A stretch of 64,000 nt of DNA from NCBI GenBank assembly GCA_020310875.1, contig CM035406.1:81754355-81818354 (forward strand), read 5' to 3'. Positions 1-11,583 of this stretch are shown in pieces. The notes under the pieces are model-generated. The model worked only from the letters and a program-made list of their open reading frames with translations, ran no database searches and had not been told where the DNA came from. Position 1 is the stretch's first letter. Each line of letters begins with the position of its first letter. The translations under genes were made by a program, and so were the position numbers. This stretch comes from Ceratopteris richardii. Lineage: Eukaryota > Streptophyta > Polypodiopsida > Polypodiales > Pteridaceae.

Positions 1-899
1 GCCATCCATATTCTTCCCTTCTAACAAGAGACATCTTGTTTACAGATTTTAAGCTTGTATGAATCATTTAACAACTACTATTGTATCCCAAGGTTAAATG
101 GATAATGACTTGAAGTAATGATCAGATTCCCTTTAAGAGCATGCTAAATTTTGTTGGGGGATTCTTTGGTTGAAAGGGGCTTGAGTGTTTGTAGGAGAAG
201 AATGGAGAAGAAGTAGAAAGGCAATTATCCCATAAGCCTCTCTGTCTTGATTAGGTTAAAAGATTATAAAAGATTTATCTAGAATAAGACAAAATGTTAT
301 CTATGTGTAGTAGTTAATCCAAATAAGCACACACACCATTACACAAAATATCACAATTACTTGTGCAATCGACATCTACACCGGTCCTTCACCATGTTGA
401 GTAGCTTGCCCTTGTGCATTCCTTGCACTCAAGCTTTCAATCAAGTTAATGGCTTGGTCACTTCTATTGTTGACCTACAACATCTCCTTGATGATACTTT
501 GTCATAGCTTAGTTGCTCTTCATGCACTCTCTCTCCATGTACTTCGTCACTTCCTTTGTACACTTTCTCTCTCCAAGTGTAGGTAATTCTCTTGCTCTCT
601 TAGTCTATCTCCAAGAATGCTTCTTTATGTTGTGTGGATTCCTCTTCCATCTGCCGCTTCACCTCTCAATTACTTATCTACCTTGATGCTAACTAGCTTA
701 AATAGGGCCCAGTTTCTACAAAATGTGCACATAACTTAGGGTTCACCTGAACCTTCCATAACACTTGAAAATTCTGAAAAGATTTCAAAAAGACCTTTTT
801 GCAACCTGCATATAACTATTTGTGCACTACCTATGCATCCATGCCCTTGGCCCCTTCTACACCTCATATGCAATACTTTGCCAAGTCACCATTTTGACA
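1..899. other. No recognisable gene; AT-rich intergenic DNA
   Basis: I see no convincing coding frame, RNA gene or repeat boundary here. The sequence is AT-rich, with many stops in all frames. It leads into a decayed copia fragment, so part of it may be older element sequence too diverged to recognise by eye. Confidence 0.5.
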
Positions 900-1816
900 A
901 TCTCAGTAAACCTAAAAGGTATTTTTGTGATTCTACCTTTATAACCAAACATACTATCTATTTGGGAAAACACTCAAGCTTAGAGCAACCATCAACTTCT
1001 AAAGAAGCTAGAGATAACCCTAGTTGGAGAAGGCCATGAATGAAGAAATAGGTCTGAAGGAAATGCACATAAGCGAGTTAGTTCCAATGCAAACAAATTA
1101 GAAGGTAATATGTAGCAAAAGGTTCTATAAATTGAAAAGAAATGTAGATGGATCAATTTGTTGGTACAAAGCCAAGTTGGTTGCCAAAGTATGTGCTCAA
1201 ACGGAGGGCATATACTATCAAGAAACTTTCTCACTAGTTTCTAAGATTACCACCATCACAAACTTCCTAAGTATTGTAGTTGCAATGAATTAGAAGCTAG
1301 TTCAACTTGATGTAAAGAATGTTTTTCTCAATGGATGGATCATTGTAGAGGTTTACATGTTACAAACCCAAAGATATGAGAACCCTAATCATCACACTTA
1401 TGTATGCAAGGTTAAAAAGGCATTGTATGGTTTTAAAGAATCTCTTAGAGCTATAACTACAAATTGGTGACTTATCTACAAGATCAAGGATTCAAATCAA
1501 GCAATGCACATCCTTCATTATTTATCAAGAAGGTTCATAATGAAGTTATCTATTTATGTATATATGTAGGCGACATAATCATGACATGTGATGACTGAAA
1601 TGGAATAGAAAATATCAAAAGGCATATTCAGTAAGAATTCAAGATCAATTACCTTGGAGAACTCACATTTGTCTTAGGTGTGAAAGTCATCTTCATAGAT
1701 CAAGGAATGTACTTCACTCAAAGAGGTATATTCAGGATCTTCCGTTAAAATTCAAGATTAAGAATGCTAAACTTGTAGCAATACGAATAGAGATGAATCA
1801 CAAACTTAGCTTCAGG
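900..1816 (+). mobile_element. Old Ty1/copia pol remnant (linker to reverse transcriptase)
   Basis: Short stretches of translation match the copia Pol of family A elsewhere in this window. They include a TKHTIYLGK-like linker, a conserved LDVKN-FLNGW reverse-transcriptase block and a final MNHKLS block. No LTR, primer-binding site or target duplication is visible on either side. The fragment is broken many times and is clearly older than the other elements. It stops abruptly at about 1816, where the unrelated position of element B1 begins. The family assignment is solid at protein level; the exact left edge is uncertain. Confidence 0.7.
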
Positions 1817-4575
1817 TTGTTTCACGGAAGAAAGAAGGAAGATTGTTCACATTGAAGATCCAAGGTAATGTTGGTCATGCCTTGTTCACCTATGGAGGAC
1901 ATAAGATCTCTGAGTTAGATCTTTGGCACAAAAGACTTGGACATTTCAATGAAAAAGGTATAAAAGATATGGTTAACAATGGTTCAGTGCTTGGATTGCC
2001 TAATGTTGCAAGTTAACATATGACATACAGATGTGAAGCATGTCAATTAGGTAAGGCTCATAATCAATCTTATTCCAAGCATGGCTTTATGTATTCAGAA
2101 AAGCTTGAATTGGTACACACAGATGTGTGGGGACCATCAAAAGATTTTAGTATCAATGGTTCAAGGTATTATGTGATTTATGTTGATGATGCCACTAGAT
2201 GGATCACTATCTTTGTGATCAAAGATAAGTCAGAGGTATTCAATACATTCAAACATTATCATGTGTATGCAGAGAGAATTACAGGTCATAAATTGAAGAG
2301 ACGAAGGTCAGATGGAGGAGGAGAGTATTTCTCTAATGAGTTTAGTGATAACTTGTGGAATGCAGGTATAAAAAGGGAAATTACTTGCAGGTACTCTCCT
2401 CAACAAAATGGTGTAGTAGAGAGAAGAAATAGAACTCTTGTTGAGTTTGCAAGGTCAATGATGAAGGAGAAAAATTGCCCTAATTAATTGTGGGCTGAGG
2501 CTGTAAATACAGCTACTTATTTGGTTAATAGGTTACCATGTAAAGCTTTGTAGGGTATGACACCATATGAGGCATGGTGGGGTAAGAGACCTACTCTAGA
2601 TCATTGCAAAGTATTTGGATGTTTGGCATATGCATATGTGCCATCCCAATTAAGGCACAAATTTGGTACCTAAAGCTGAAAAGTATGTATTCATTGGTTA
2701 TGATGATAAGAAGATGGGATATAGGTTGTGGAGTCCATCCACAAAACAGTTCCTTGTATCAAAGGATGTTACATTTGATGAGCAAGGTACTTGGTATGCA
2801 GGTACAATCAATATTAATGCAGGTGATGAAGAAGTTGTGAACCAAAAGAAAGGTAAATCAAAGGTTCAGATATTTGATGAAGAGGTGAATAATGAAGTAC
2901 AGGTTGAAGTTGAAGAAATGCCAAGATTTGATCCTGAGTGTGATGAACCTGAAACCTGAAGGAGTGGAGAACTTAGAAGGTCATCAAGACACAAGTGGCA
3001 ACCTACAAGGTATAGCTATGACACTTCTTTTTTGGCTACCAAAGATTATGCTTATATGATAAAGGTAGATGAAGACCCTTCTACATATGAAGAGGCAAAA
3101 GGTAAAGAAAATTGGGAGTTGGTTCCTAAACCAAATAGCCAAAAGATCATTGGATGCAAATGGGTCTACAAGACAAATACATTTGTAGATGGAAGTGTGT
3201 CTAGGTATAAAGCTAGACTAGTTGTGAAAGGGTTTGCTTAGACATATAGTATTGATTATGATGAAACATATAGTTCTATGGCAAAGATGACAACCATCAG
3301 GACACTCATAGCCATTGCTGCATGTAAAGGTTGGAAATTATGTCAATTAGATGGGAAGAATGCTTTTTTGAATGGTTATATTTGAGATGATGTTTTCATG
3401 GAGCAACCCCAAGGATTTAGAGATGGAAGGTATCCAGATCATGTGTGCAAGCTCAAGAGAGCTTTGTATGGTTTGAAGCAGGTCCCAAGGGCATGGAATT
3501 ATAGACTTGTGAAGTTCTTAAAGGAACTTGGATTTCAAGTATCTAAAGCAGATAGTAGCTTGCTTGTCAAAGCAAGTGATGATGTGTTCATATACATGTG
3601 CATATATGTTGACGATATAATTCTTACAGGTATAGATGAGAAAGGCATTCTAAACCTAAAGAAGAAAATGGAGAAAGAATTCAAGATCAGTGATTTGGGA
3701 GACTTGTCATATTTCTTGGGCATGGAGATTTCATACACTCAACATGGAGTGTATGTGACTCAAGAAAGGTATTTCAGAAACTTGTTGATCAAGTTTAAGA
3801 TGAATGATTGCAGGGTAGCACCTACTCCAATGGAGGTGAATCACAAATTGAGGAGATATGGAGGTGAAGAGTTCAAGGATATGAAACTATATCAGAGTTT
3901 GGTTGGTAGTCTGATATATGCTACATTAACTAGGCCTCATTTGTCATATGCAGTTGGAGTTTTGTCTCAATTCATGCGTTGCCCTAGGAAAGAACATTGG
4001 ATTACAGGACAAAGAGTGTTGAGGTACATTAAGGGTACACTCAAAGAGGGTTTGTATTATGGTTTTACATTAGATACAAGCATCAAGATATATAGTGATG
4101 CAGATTGGGCAGGTAATCCTGATGATAGGAGATCAACTTATGGGTACTTGTGCTATGTGGGAGATAAGTTAATTTCTTGGTTTTCAAAGAAGAAACACAA
4201 AGTTGCTTTATCATCTACAGAAGCACAGTACAAAGGGATGGTTGAAGCTACAAAGGAAGTAATATGGCTTAAGAATCTGATGAAGAGTTTTGACATCATT
4301 CAGAGTACACCCACTATTCATGGAGATAACACGCGTTCATTGTATTTAGCTACTAATCCTTTGTTGCATGCGAGGACTAAACACATTGAGATTCAATATC
4401 ACTTTCTTCGAGAGAAGGTGATGGATAAAGAGATTGAAGCCATACATACTTCAACAAAAGATTAGATAGCTGATATGCTAACCAAAACCTTGGATGGACC
4501 AAAGCTATAGAGATTCAAAGACATGGCAGGTATAAAGAAGATAGAGAAAAACTCAATTGATGATTGAGGGAGAGC
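1817..4575 (+). mobile_element. B1 internal region: integrase, reverse transcriptase, RNase H
   Basis: Parts in order: a GAG-pre-integrase zinc-binding segment near 1920-2060; integrase core signatures ([20 protein letters not shown]) between about 2100 and 2430; and the integrase C-terminal segment near 2650-2790. Then follow reverse transcriptase from about 3090 with its YVDD catalytic motif near 3605, and RNase H near 4090-4450. A purine-rich stretch (4562-4575) just before the LTR is the polypurine tract. This order (integrase before reverse transcriptase) defines Ty1/copia. Several breaks; not functional as it stands. Confidence 0.85.
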
Positions 4576-4805
4576 TCTTGGTGCAGGGCAATCAACAATT
4601 GAAGTTTTAATGAAGGTTTGGAAGTGAAGGACTGAAGAAAAGTTCAAGTTATGAAGCATGGAGGAAGTGCATATTCAGAAGATGAAAATGTGTACATATA
4701 TGTACATTAACTCACAGATAGTTCACTTATACTTTTGTATAGTCATGATATTGTAAATATTTGCCTATATATACAAGTAAAAAGTCGGGGAAAATATGAG
4801 AGAGC
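4576..4805 (+). repeat. B1 3' LTR, left part
   Basis: The sequence begins TCTTGGTGCAGGGCAATC, matching the start of the B2 5' LTR at 59541 (TGTTGGTGCAAGGCAATC). It carries a TATA-like CTATATATACAAG near 4766, also present in B2. The LTR is interrupted after 4805 by element C and resumes after 9964. Confidence 0.85.
4801..4805. repeat. Target-site duplication of element C, left copy (AGAGC)
   Basis: AGAGC at 4801-4805 is repeated at 9960-9964, directly outside the two LTRs of element C. In the uninterrupted B2 LTR the same place reads GAGAGAGCATG, confirming the empty-site sequence. Confidence 0.92.
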
Positions 4806-5035
4806 TGTTGATATATTTAGGTAGTGATGTGTGTGAACACTCTAGGACCGCCGGGGCACTTTTTTCCCTCTTTAGGAGGTTTTTTTCCCCCGGCTTGTAT
4901 ATACGCCTATTGCCCTAATGGGCTACTTATCTTTGTACATTCTCTAGTAATACATTCAGTCTTGTGTGTTGTGCTCCAAGCTTCTTCCTCTTCCTTGTGT
5001 TGTTCGGGTGCTTCCGCAGACCTCTAACTCCAACA
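4806..5035 (+). repeat. Element C 5' LTR
   Basis: 230 bp, TGTTGATATATT...CTCCAACA, nearly identical to 9730-9959. A TATA-like GTATATACG lies in the middle, after a run of T and C; transcription would start shortly downstream. Confidence 0.93.
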
Positions 5036-5037
5036 AT

Positions 5038-5049
5038 TGGTATCAGAGC
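5038..5049 (+). other. Element C primer-binding site (tRNA-iMet)
   Basis: TGGTATCAGAGC lies two bases after the 5' LTR. It is complementary to the 3' end of plant initiator methionine tRNA, the usual copia primer. Confidence 0.93.
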
Positions 5050-5390
5050 AGGTCGTTGATTCTTCTAGGGCGCCGTCGACACTCCTCCGTTTACAGTCTC
5101 AGATTCGCACAAAATTTGGTGAGCATACTCAGGGTGTTTTCGAGATCAAAACGGCTTCGCTTTGTGGTGCCGAAATCGCAATCTGAGCTCGTTTCGGCCT
5201 CCGAACGCACTATCGCAGTGCTTGTGCAGGCTATTTCGTCCTTTTGTGCCAAAGGTATATACCAGTTTCTGTTCGCCAGTTTAAGCGTCTCGAAGTCTGC
5301 TACAGGTCTAGCAGAACTCGTCTGGGCAGTTCTGTTCAACTTTTTGAGATACAGTCAATTTTCTGCATCAAGGTATTTTAGTCACCGGCC

Positions 5391-8300
5391 ATGGCTGAAA
5401 GCAGTGATGTATTCCGTATGTTGGCTGTTGAGGATAAGTTGGATGGTACCAACTACCCATTATGGGCTTATATGATGCGACATGTATTGGTTGTAAAAGG
5501 ATTGTGGAACATTGTGCAGGGTGTTGAAAGACGTCCTGTTACACCTGTAACGACAGGTACTGCAAATACAGGTGTTGGAGCTGATGAAGATGGTGTCGAA
5601 GATGATATTCCGCAGATTCCTGTTCGTGTTGCTGTTTCTGTTGCACCTACTGCGGAGCAGATTCGTTGGGATGGCAGAGATGCCCAGGCACATGCATTGA
5701 TAGCTTTGTCTGTCAAACGTGCCATTATTCCTCACATTCTCTCTTGCAGAACAGCAAAGGATGCTTGGGATACACTTACCACTTTGTACCAGGCTAGGAA
5801 TGAGGCTCGTGTTGCTTACCTCCGAAAACAGTTGGAGAGTGAGCACATGAATGAAGGTGATTCGATGGACAGTTTTCTTACAAAGATCAAAGACCTGAAG
5901 AAACAATTGATTTCTGCTGATGAGGTTATACCAGATAGCTCACTTGTGCAGACCGTTCTGAATGGCCTTCCTGATTCATATCAGAGTTTTGCCTCTACTC
6001 TTCGATTGATGATGAAAGGCAATCCGAATGCCTTGTCATTTGAGGAATTAGTCTCTGTTCTGTTGCAGGAAGATCAGTCCAGGCAGAACAGGTCCATTAT
6101 GCGTGTTGCAGATCAAGCTTTCCTGGCTAGTCAGAAGGGCAAAGGAAAATGGAGCTCTTCTACTAGTAAGCAGAAATCTGCAAATGCTGCACAATCGAAG
6201 AACCAGGATAAAGATGAGAAGAAATCAGAAAAGCAGAAATTGTTCTGCAAGTACTGTAAAGGAAATGATCATATTATAAAGAACTGTCCAAAACTGGCTG
6301 CTAAAGAGGCAAAGAAGAAAGAGGCTGGAATGGTTGTTGCAGAGGCCTCTACACCAAAAACAGAGTCTGCAAATCTTGTGCAGGAAGAAGAATGGGCATT
6401 TACTACTGTTTGCAGTTTTGACCCATCTTCTCATGATCAGTGCATGTCTGCAGTAGACTCAGATGTTTGGTACTTTGACAGTGGGGCAACCAAACATATT
6501 ACCTCGCAGCGCAGTTTCTTCTCTTCACTCGAGCCTGCCCCTACAGGGAATACTGTCACATGCGCCAATAACTCCTCTTATCCTGTTATGGGAGTTGGTA
6601 AGATCATTCTGACTACTGCTGATGGTAGTTCTTTCACTTTGTCAGATGCTTTATTTGTGCCAGGGATCAAAAAGAACCTGTTATCAGTTTCTGCATTAGC
6701 CAAGATTGGCTTGGTTGTGAAATTCGTTGATGACAGGTGTACAGTCCATGATCTCTCAAATGGCGATGTGATTATTGCTTCTGGCATTTTATGTCGTGGG
6801 CTGTACAAGCTCATAGACTATGAAAAATCTGTGAATGATTCGGCATGTGCAGTTCATGATTCTCAGGCTATGTCAGATGCAAAGCTTTGGCATGCACGCT
6901 TTGGTCATCTGAATTTTGCTAGTTTGTTACGCCTGCAGAAATCTGAAATGGTGTCCTCTTTGCCCAAACTTGAGGCACCTGGAAAACATGTTTGTGAAGG
7001 CTGTATTTTGGGCAAAATGCAGCGTTCTTCCTTTCCAAAAGATGGTTCAGTTCGGGCTATGCAGAAATTGCAGCTTGTACATAGTGATGTCTGTGGTCCT
7101 ATGCAGACACCCTCTTTTGGAAATTACCTTTACTTCGTGACTTTCATTGATGATTTTTCCAGGCATGCATGGGTATATCCACTCAAAGCAAAGTCCGAAG
7201 TGTTCATGTGCTTCAAACAGTTTTTGGTTTTGGCTGAAAATCTGTCAGCATGTAAAATGGGCACCCTCCGTTCTGATCGAGGGGGGGAATATATGTCTTC
7301 AGATTTTAATGCATTTCTGGCTGAACGTGGGATAAAACACCAGTGTACAGTGCCGTATACACCTCAACAGAATGGAGTTGCTGAACGAAAGAACAGGTCA
7401 CTCATGGAGATGGCGAGGTGCATGGTCAAAAGTCAGGCTTTACCACATAGTTTCTGGCTTGAGGCTGTCATGTGTGCAGCATATGTACTGAACAGGTGTC
7501 CCACGAAAGTGTTGCAGTCTATCACTCCATATGAGGCTTGGCATGACCGCAAGCCATCTGTTGCTCATCTGCGTGTTTTTGGTTGTTTGGCATATGCATT
7601 AGTGCCTGAACAACATCGCAGAAAATTGGATGATAAGGGAGTAAAATTTATTTTTGTTGGGTACAGTTCTGAAAGTAAAGGCTATCGTCTCTATCATCCA
7701 CAGACTAAACGCATTCTGGTTAGCCGTGATGTTGTCTTTGTGGAAGATGCTATTCAGCCATTGCTTTCATGTACTAAGGAGACATCTGTTAGCTCCAAAG
7801 ACATGTATGATACTTTGATGCCTCTTTTTACAGGTGGACAGGCTAGCGCTGGTCCTAATGAGGCAACTTCTCAGCCTTTGTAGGTTTCATATGATGATGC
7901 AGATCATGCCATTTCTGATGCAGATTTACATGATGCACTTGTTGATGAGAGAGCTGATATTGAACAGGCAAAACTATGCCAAAATGGCTGGTGCAGACTT
8001 TGCGTGACAGCAAATTAGATGCACCTTTGTCATATTGTACTCGTTCAGGCTCTCATAGTACCTCCTTTGCATCAGATTGCTATGCTATGGCTGCATCTAG
8101 TCTCTGTGATGAGAATGAGCCTGTTTCTTTTGATGAAGCACAAAATTCAAAAAATTGGATGGCTGCTATGCAATCTGAATATGATGCTATAATGAAGAAT
8201 GGTACATGGTCTTTATGTGACTTGCCTCCTGGCAAGAAGGCCATTGGCACTAAGTGGGTATACAAGCTGAAGCGTAAACCTGATGGTACAGTTGACAGGT

Positions 8301-9655
8301 ATAAGGCTAGGCTTGTTGCAAAGGGTTATGCGCAGGAAAGAGGCATTGATTTTGATGAGACCTTTGCACCTACATGCCGTATGACTACTGTTCGGAGCAT
8401 TTGTGCACTTGCAGCCCATCATGGTTGGAATGTACATCAGTTGGACATTAAAACAGCATTTCTGAATGGTGACTTGCATGAAGAAGTGTATGTTTTTCAG
8501 CCCCGTGGCTTTGTGCAGAAAGGGCATGAAAACCAGGTGTGCAGGTTAAAGAAGGCGTTATATGGTTTAAAGCAAGCACCACGTGCTTGGTATGAGAAAA
8601 TACATGCCTATCTGATTGCACATGGTTTTGAGAACAGTCCAACTGAAAGCACCTTATATGTTAAGCGTGCTAATGATGTACTTTTGATCATTGTTGTCTA
8701 TGTAGACGACATGCTGCTCACTGGTCCTCTTGAGAAGCATATTGCTGATTTCAAGGCTGATTTGCATGCCTCATTTGAGATGTCTGATTTGGGGCATTTG
8801 CATCACTATTTGGGCATTCAGTTTATGCAAGTTGATGGTGGAATGGCTTTGTGTCAAACGAAATATATTGACATATTATTGCAGCGTTTTGGCCTTGAAG
8901 ACTGTAAGCCTATTGCCACTCCTATGGAGACAGGTTTACGATTGAGTCTTCATGATGCTGGAGATGCATTTGATGCTGTTCTCTATCAGCAGGCTGTTGG
9001 ATGCTTGATTTACTTATGCATTACTCGGCCAGATATTCAGTTTGTTGTCTCACAGATGAGCAGGTTTATGCATTGCCCAGGAGTCACGCATTGGAAAGCG
9101 GTTAAGCGCATCTTTCGCTACTTGAGTGGTACTGGGCTACTTGGGTTGTTTTATCCCAAGGGGAAATCACTACCGCCAGATTTGCATGCTTTTTCTGACT
9201 CAGATTGGGCTGGTTGCTATGACACTCGTGTGTCCACCAGTGGTTTTTGCTTCATGCTTGGTAGCTCATGTATATCTTGGTTGAGCAAGAAGCAGCCTAC
9301 TGTGGCCACTTCCAGTTGTGAGGCTGAGTATAGGGCAGCTTTCACAGCAACTGTTGAGTGTGTGTGGCTCAGACGCCTTATGGCTGATTTGGGTGTTGGC
9401 CAGTCTTCTGCCACCACCATCTTCACTGACAGTCAGAGCGCATTGGCAGTTGCGAGGAACCCTGTGTTCCATGCTTGCACTAAGCACATTGAGGTGCATT
9501 ATCACTATGTCAGGGAGAGGTTCTCTGCTGGGGAGATCAGCTTGGCATATGTGCCCACGCAGGAGAACATTGCACACCTTTTCACGAAGGCTCTGCCTAG
9601 GGAGAAGTTTGAAGCTTTCCGCAAAGCTTTGGGCTTACTTCCTTTTGTGGAGTGA
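5391..9655 (+). mobile_element. Element C gag-pol coding region
   Basis: Copia polyprotein region with parts in canonical order. Gag begins MAESSDVFRML and has a UBN2-type body. A CCHC zinc knuckle (CKYCKGNDHIIKNC) lies near 6245-6287. The aspartic protease motif YFDSGATKH is near 6470. The pre-integrase segment LWHARFGHL is near 6890. Integrase blocks LVHSDVCGP, FIDDFSRHAW, RSDRGGEY and QQNGVAERK lie at about 7075-7395. Reverse transcriptase starts near 8130 with YVDD at 8699-8710, and RNase H lies near 9190-9560. The start at 5391 is the first ATG of a long frame after a 340-bp leader. About one break; otherwise very well preserved, in line with the small LTR divergence. Confidence 0.9.
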
Positions 9656-9719
9656 TTTCCACATAGCTCGGCACTTCCTTATACATGAGCGTCAGCTCCT
9701 TGTTCACCGCATCACTCCC

Positions 9720-9729
9720 AGGGGGGATT
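9720..9729 (+). other. Element C polypurine tract
   Basis: AGGGGGGATT lies immediately upstream of the 3' LTR, in the position where plus-strand DNA synthesis is primed. Confidence 0.8.
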
Positions 9730-9959
9730 TGTTGATATATTTAGGTAGTGATGTGTGTGAACACTCTAGGACCGCCGGGGCACTTTTTTCCCTCTTTAGG
9801 AGGTTTTTTCCCCCCGGCTTGTATATACGCCTATTGCCCTAATGGGCTACTTATCTTTGTACATTCTCTAGTAATACATTCAGTCTTGTGTGTTGTGCTC
9901 CAAGCTTCTTCCTCTTCCTTGTGTTGTTCGCGTGCTTCCGTAGACGTCTAACTCCAACA
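9730..9959 (+). repeat. Element C 3' LTR
   Basis: 230 bp, the same length as the 5' copy and differing at about four positions. It is followed directly by the second AGAGC duplication. Confidence 0.93.
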
Positions 9960-9964
9960 AGAGC
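9960..9964. repeat. Target-site duplication of element C, right copy (AGAGC)
   Basis: Matches 4801-4805; the B1 LTR sequence resumes in register from here. Confidence 0.92.
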
Positions 9965-10766
9965 ATGCGGATAGAGAAATGAGTAGTTGTATGAGTCATT
10001 AGACATCTTAGAAGTGAGTTGAGTCTCTTTCATCACTCACTTGTAAATTCCTTCAAGAATGAAAGAAAATTGCACCCGATGTTTCTGTGCATTCTCCTTC
10101 TGTGCTTGATCATTTCAAGAATCCTTTTGTAGATGTCTAAGTTCATAGTTAATGAGTCTATGCTTAAAGTGTAAGAGCCTAATTGTAAACAGGCTGTGAG
10201 AATTATGTGTAGGAACATTTATATGTGAAGAAGTGTTCACTGGTTCCTAAAACAGGTGCAAAATTCGATGTTAATGTTTTGGTCAGTTCTCCTTCCACAG
10301 TGAAAATTTTTGAGCAAGCAAGCACTCAATCTTTAAGTTGGAAGGTAACCTATCTATGGCTAAAAGAATTTTCATAAACGGGTTCTAGATTGAGAGAACC
10401 AAGTGTTAAAAGTTATAGGTGTCTAAATCGACTTCTCAGAAGAGCAGTTTTAGACATAGGTAACTTGTTGAGATCATTTCTCAAGATATACTAAATATTT
10501 TGGAGTGACTCAACTTGGAGAAGGTGCACAAACTGTAGGCAACACTATGTGCAAAGTTTCATAAAAAACTTTACACAATTCATAAGTTAATGTTAGAGAT
10601 ATGTGCAGCAGACTTTTTGTGTAGTCATCTCCTTCACAGATTTTTCAAAATCTTTATAATTGATCATGGATCCTCTAAAATTGGTGAAGGTTTGAGTTAT
10701 TCTTGTTATAGAGGTGCTCTAACTACAAGAGTAGCTTGTTCGTTTGGAGGTTAACACTCTCCATCA
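9965..10766 (+). repeat. B1 3' LTR, right part
   Basis: Continues the B-family LTR after the nested element and matches 59768-60571 along its length, ending CTCTCCATCA. Left plus right parts total 1,032 bp, against 1,031 bp for the B2 LTR. A TATG-type microsatellite begins immediately after the LTR end. Confidence 0.87.
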
Positions 10767-10860
10767 TGTATGTTTGTATGTATGTGTATATATGTATGAA
10801 TGTGTATGTATGTATATGTATGTATATGTATGTATGTATGCATGTGTAGCTGTGTATATT
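10767..10860. repeat. TATG/TGTA microsatellite
   Basis: Imperfect runs of TATG, TGTATG and TGTA directly abut the end of the B1 LTR. This may be the pre-existing target into which B1 inserted. Confidence 0.8.
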
Positions 10861-10975
10861 TGATTTCATTTTTAAACTTTTTTTTTATATTGTGTTTTGC
10901 AAATTTTCATATCTAGACCATTGAATCATCTAGCGGTTTCCCAATTTATACTCAATCTATTATCTGTCTTGCTAA

Positions 10976-11304
10976 TTTGTTTACAAATATTAAGTATGAG
11001 TTACCTATGAAGGTATTAAGTCTTCAGTAAAATGGGAGGATCACATTTATCGCAAATATTTTAAAAGATGCATTAATAGTTTTAAAGGATGGGCGGACAA
11101 AAAGTTTTCATTCAATGCAAGTTCTTGTTCTTACCTTAGCTAAAGTAAGAATAAAAACCTACATTGAATGAATAGTTTTTTTTCTGCCCATCCTTTAAAA
11201 TTATTTTTCCATCCTTCAAAATCTTTAAGATAATTTTGGTTCTCCCATTTTATTGACGAGTTAATACCTGCATAGCTAACTGATACTTAATATTTGTATG
11301 CAAA
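10976..11304. mobile_element. Foldback (MITE-like) element, copy 1
   Basis: A ~329-bp imperfect palindrome centred near 11140. The left arm begins TTTGTTTACAAATATTAAG and the right arm ends CTTAATATTTGTATGCAAA, its reverse complement with few mismatches. Complementarity runs almost the whole arm length of about 160 bp, including an AAGGATGGGCGGA block near 11090 against CTGCCCATCCTTT near 11192, and the loop is only a few bases. It encodes no protein. It looks like a non-autonomous DNA element with very long terminal inverted repeats, or a hairpin-RNA locus. No target duplication could be fixed. Confidence 0.75.
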
Positions 11305-11583
11305 AGAAATAGCAGCATAGGTATTAGGTCGACTAAAATAGGAGAAACATATGTATCAAGAAGATTCTAAAGGTTGGGTGGATAATTCTAAAGGCTAGAT
11401 GGACAAAACATCTTCATTTGATACACATATGTATAATTTGACCTTACTCTCATAACATGTGTATGTGTGTATATATTTTTAACTGTTTTTTGTATATTGT
11501 GGTTTGCAGATTTTCATATCTAGACCATTGAATCGTCTGGCAGTTTCACATTTTATAGTCAATCTATTACCTGTCTTGCTAAG

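Larger units (their letters stand above)
4806..9959 (+). mobile_element. Young Ty1/copia element C, full structure, nested in B1
   Basis: A 5,154-bp element with two 230-bp LTRs (4806-5035 and 9730-9959), an initiator-Met primer-binding site, a gag-pol coding region, a polypurine tract and a perfect 5-bp target duplication (AGAGC). The LTRs begin TGTTG and end CAACA. By eye they differ at about 4 of 230 positions (about 1.7%), so the insertion is recent, plausibly around a million years or less at usual plant rates. The structure looks whole apart from about one break in the coding region. Its base composition and protein sequence differ clearly from families A and B, so it is a separate copia lineage. 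Confidence 0.95.
1817..10766 (+). mobile_element. Ty1/copia element B1, 5' part absent, with element C nested in its 3' LTR
   Basis: This is the same family as the element at 59541-64000, with near-parallel sequence from the pre-integrase region through integrase, reverse transcriptase and RNase H to a complete but interrupted 3' LTR. Nucleotides 4806-9959 (plus one 5-bp duplication) are the nested element C, so B1 itself contributes about 3.8 kb. No 5' LTR, primer-binding site or gag lies to the left, where an older copia remnant abuts directly. It is broken, with several breaks. Its 3' LTR differs visibly from the B2 LTR, so the two copies are separate and not recent. Confidence 0.88.

Noticed and set aside
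4801-4805. Families B and C as one element with an odd long terminal structure
   Set aside because: The clean AGAGC duplication, separate LTR pairs and separate protein lineages show two elements, one nested in the other.
4824-5027. 67-codon open frame in the element C LTR, repeated at 9748
   Set aside because: It is repeated because it lies in the LTR; it has no motif and overlaps the promoter and transcript-end signals expected there.
5038-5049. tRNA gene suggested by tRNA-complementary sequence
   Set aside because: Only 12 nt match, directly beside an LTR; this is a primer-binding site. The same holds at 60573, at 20260-20271 and at each array unit.
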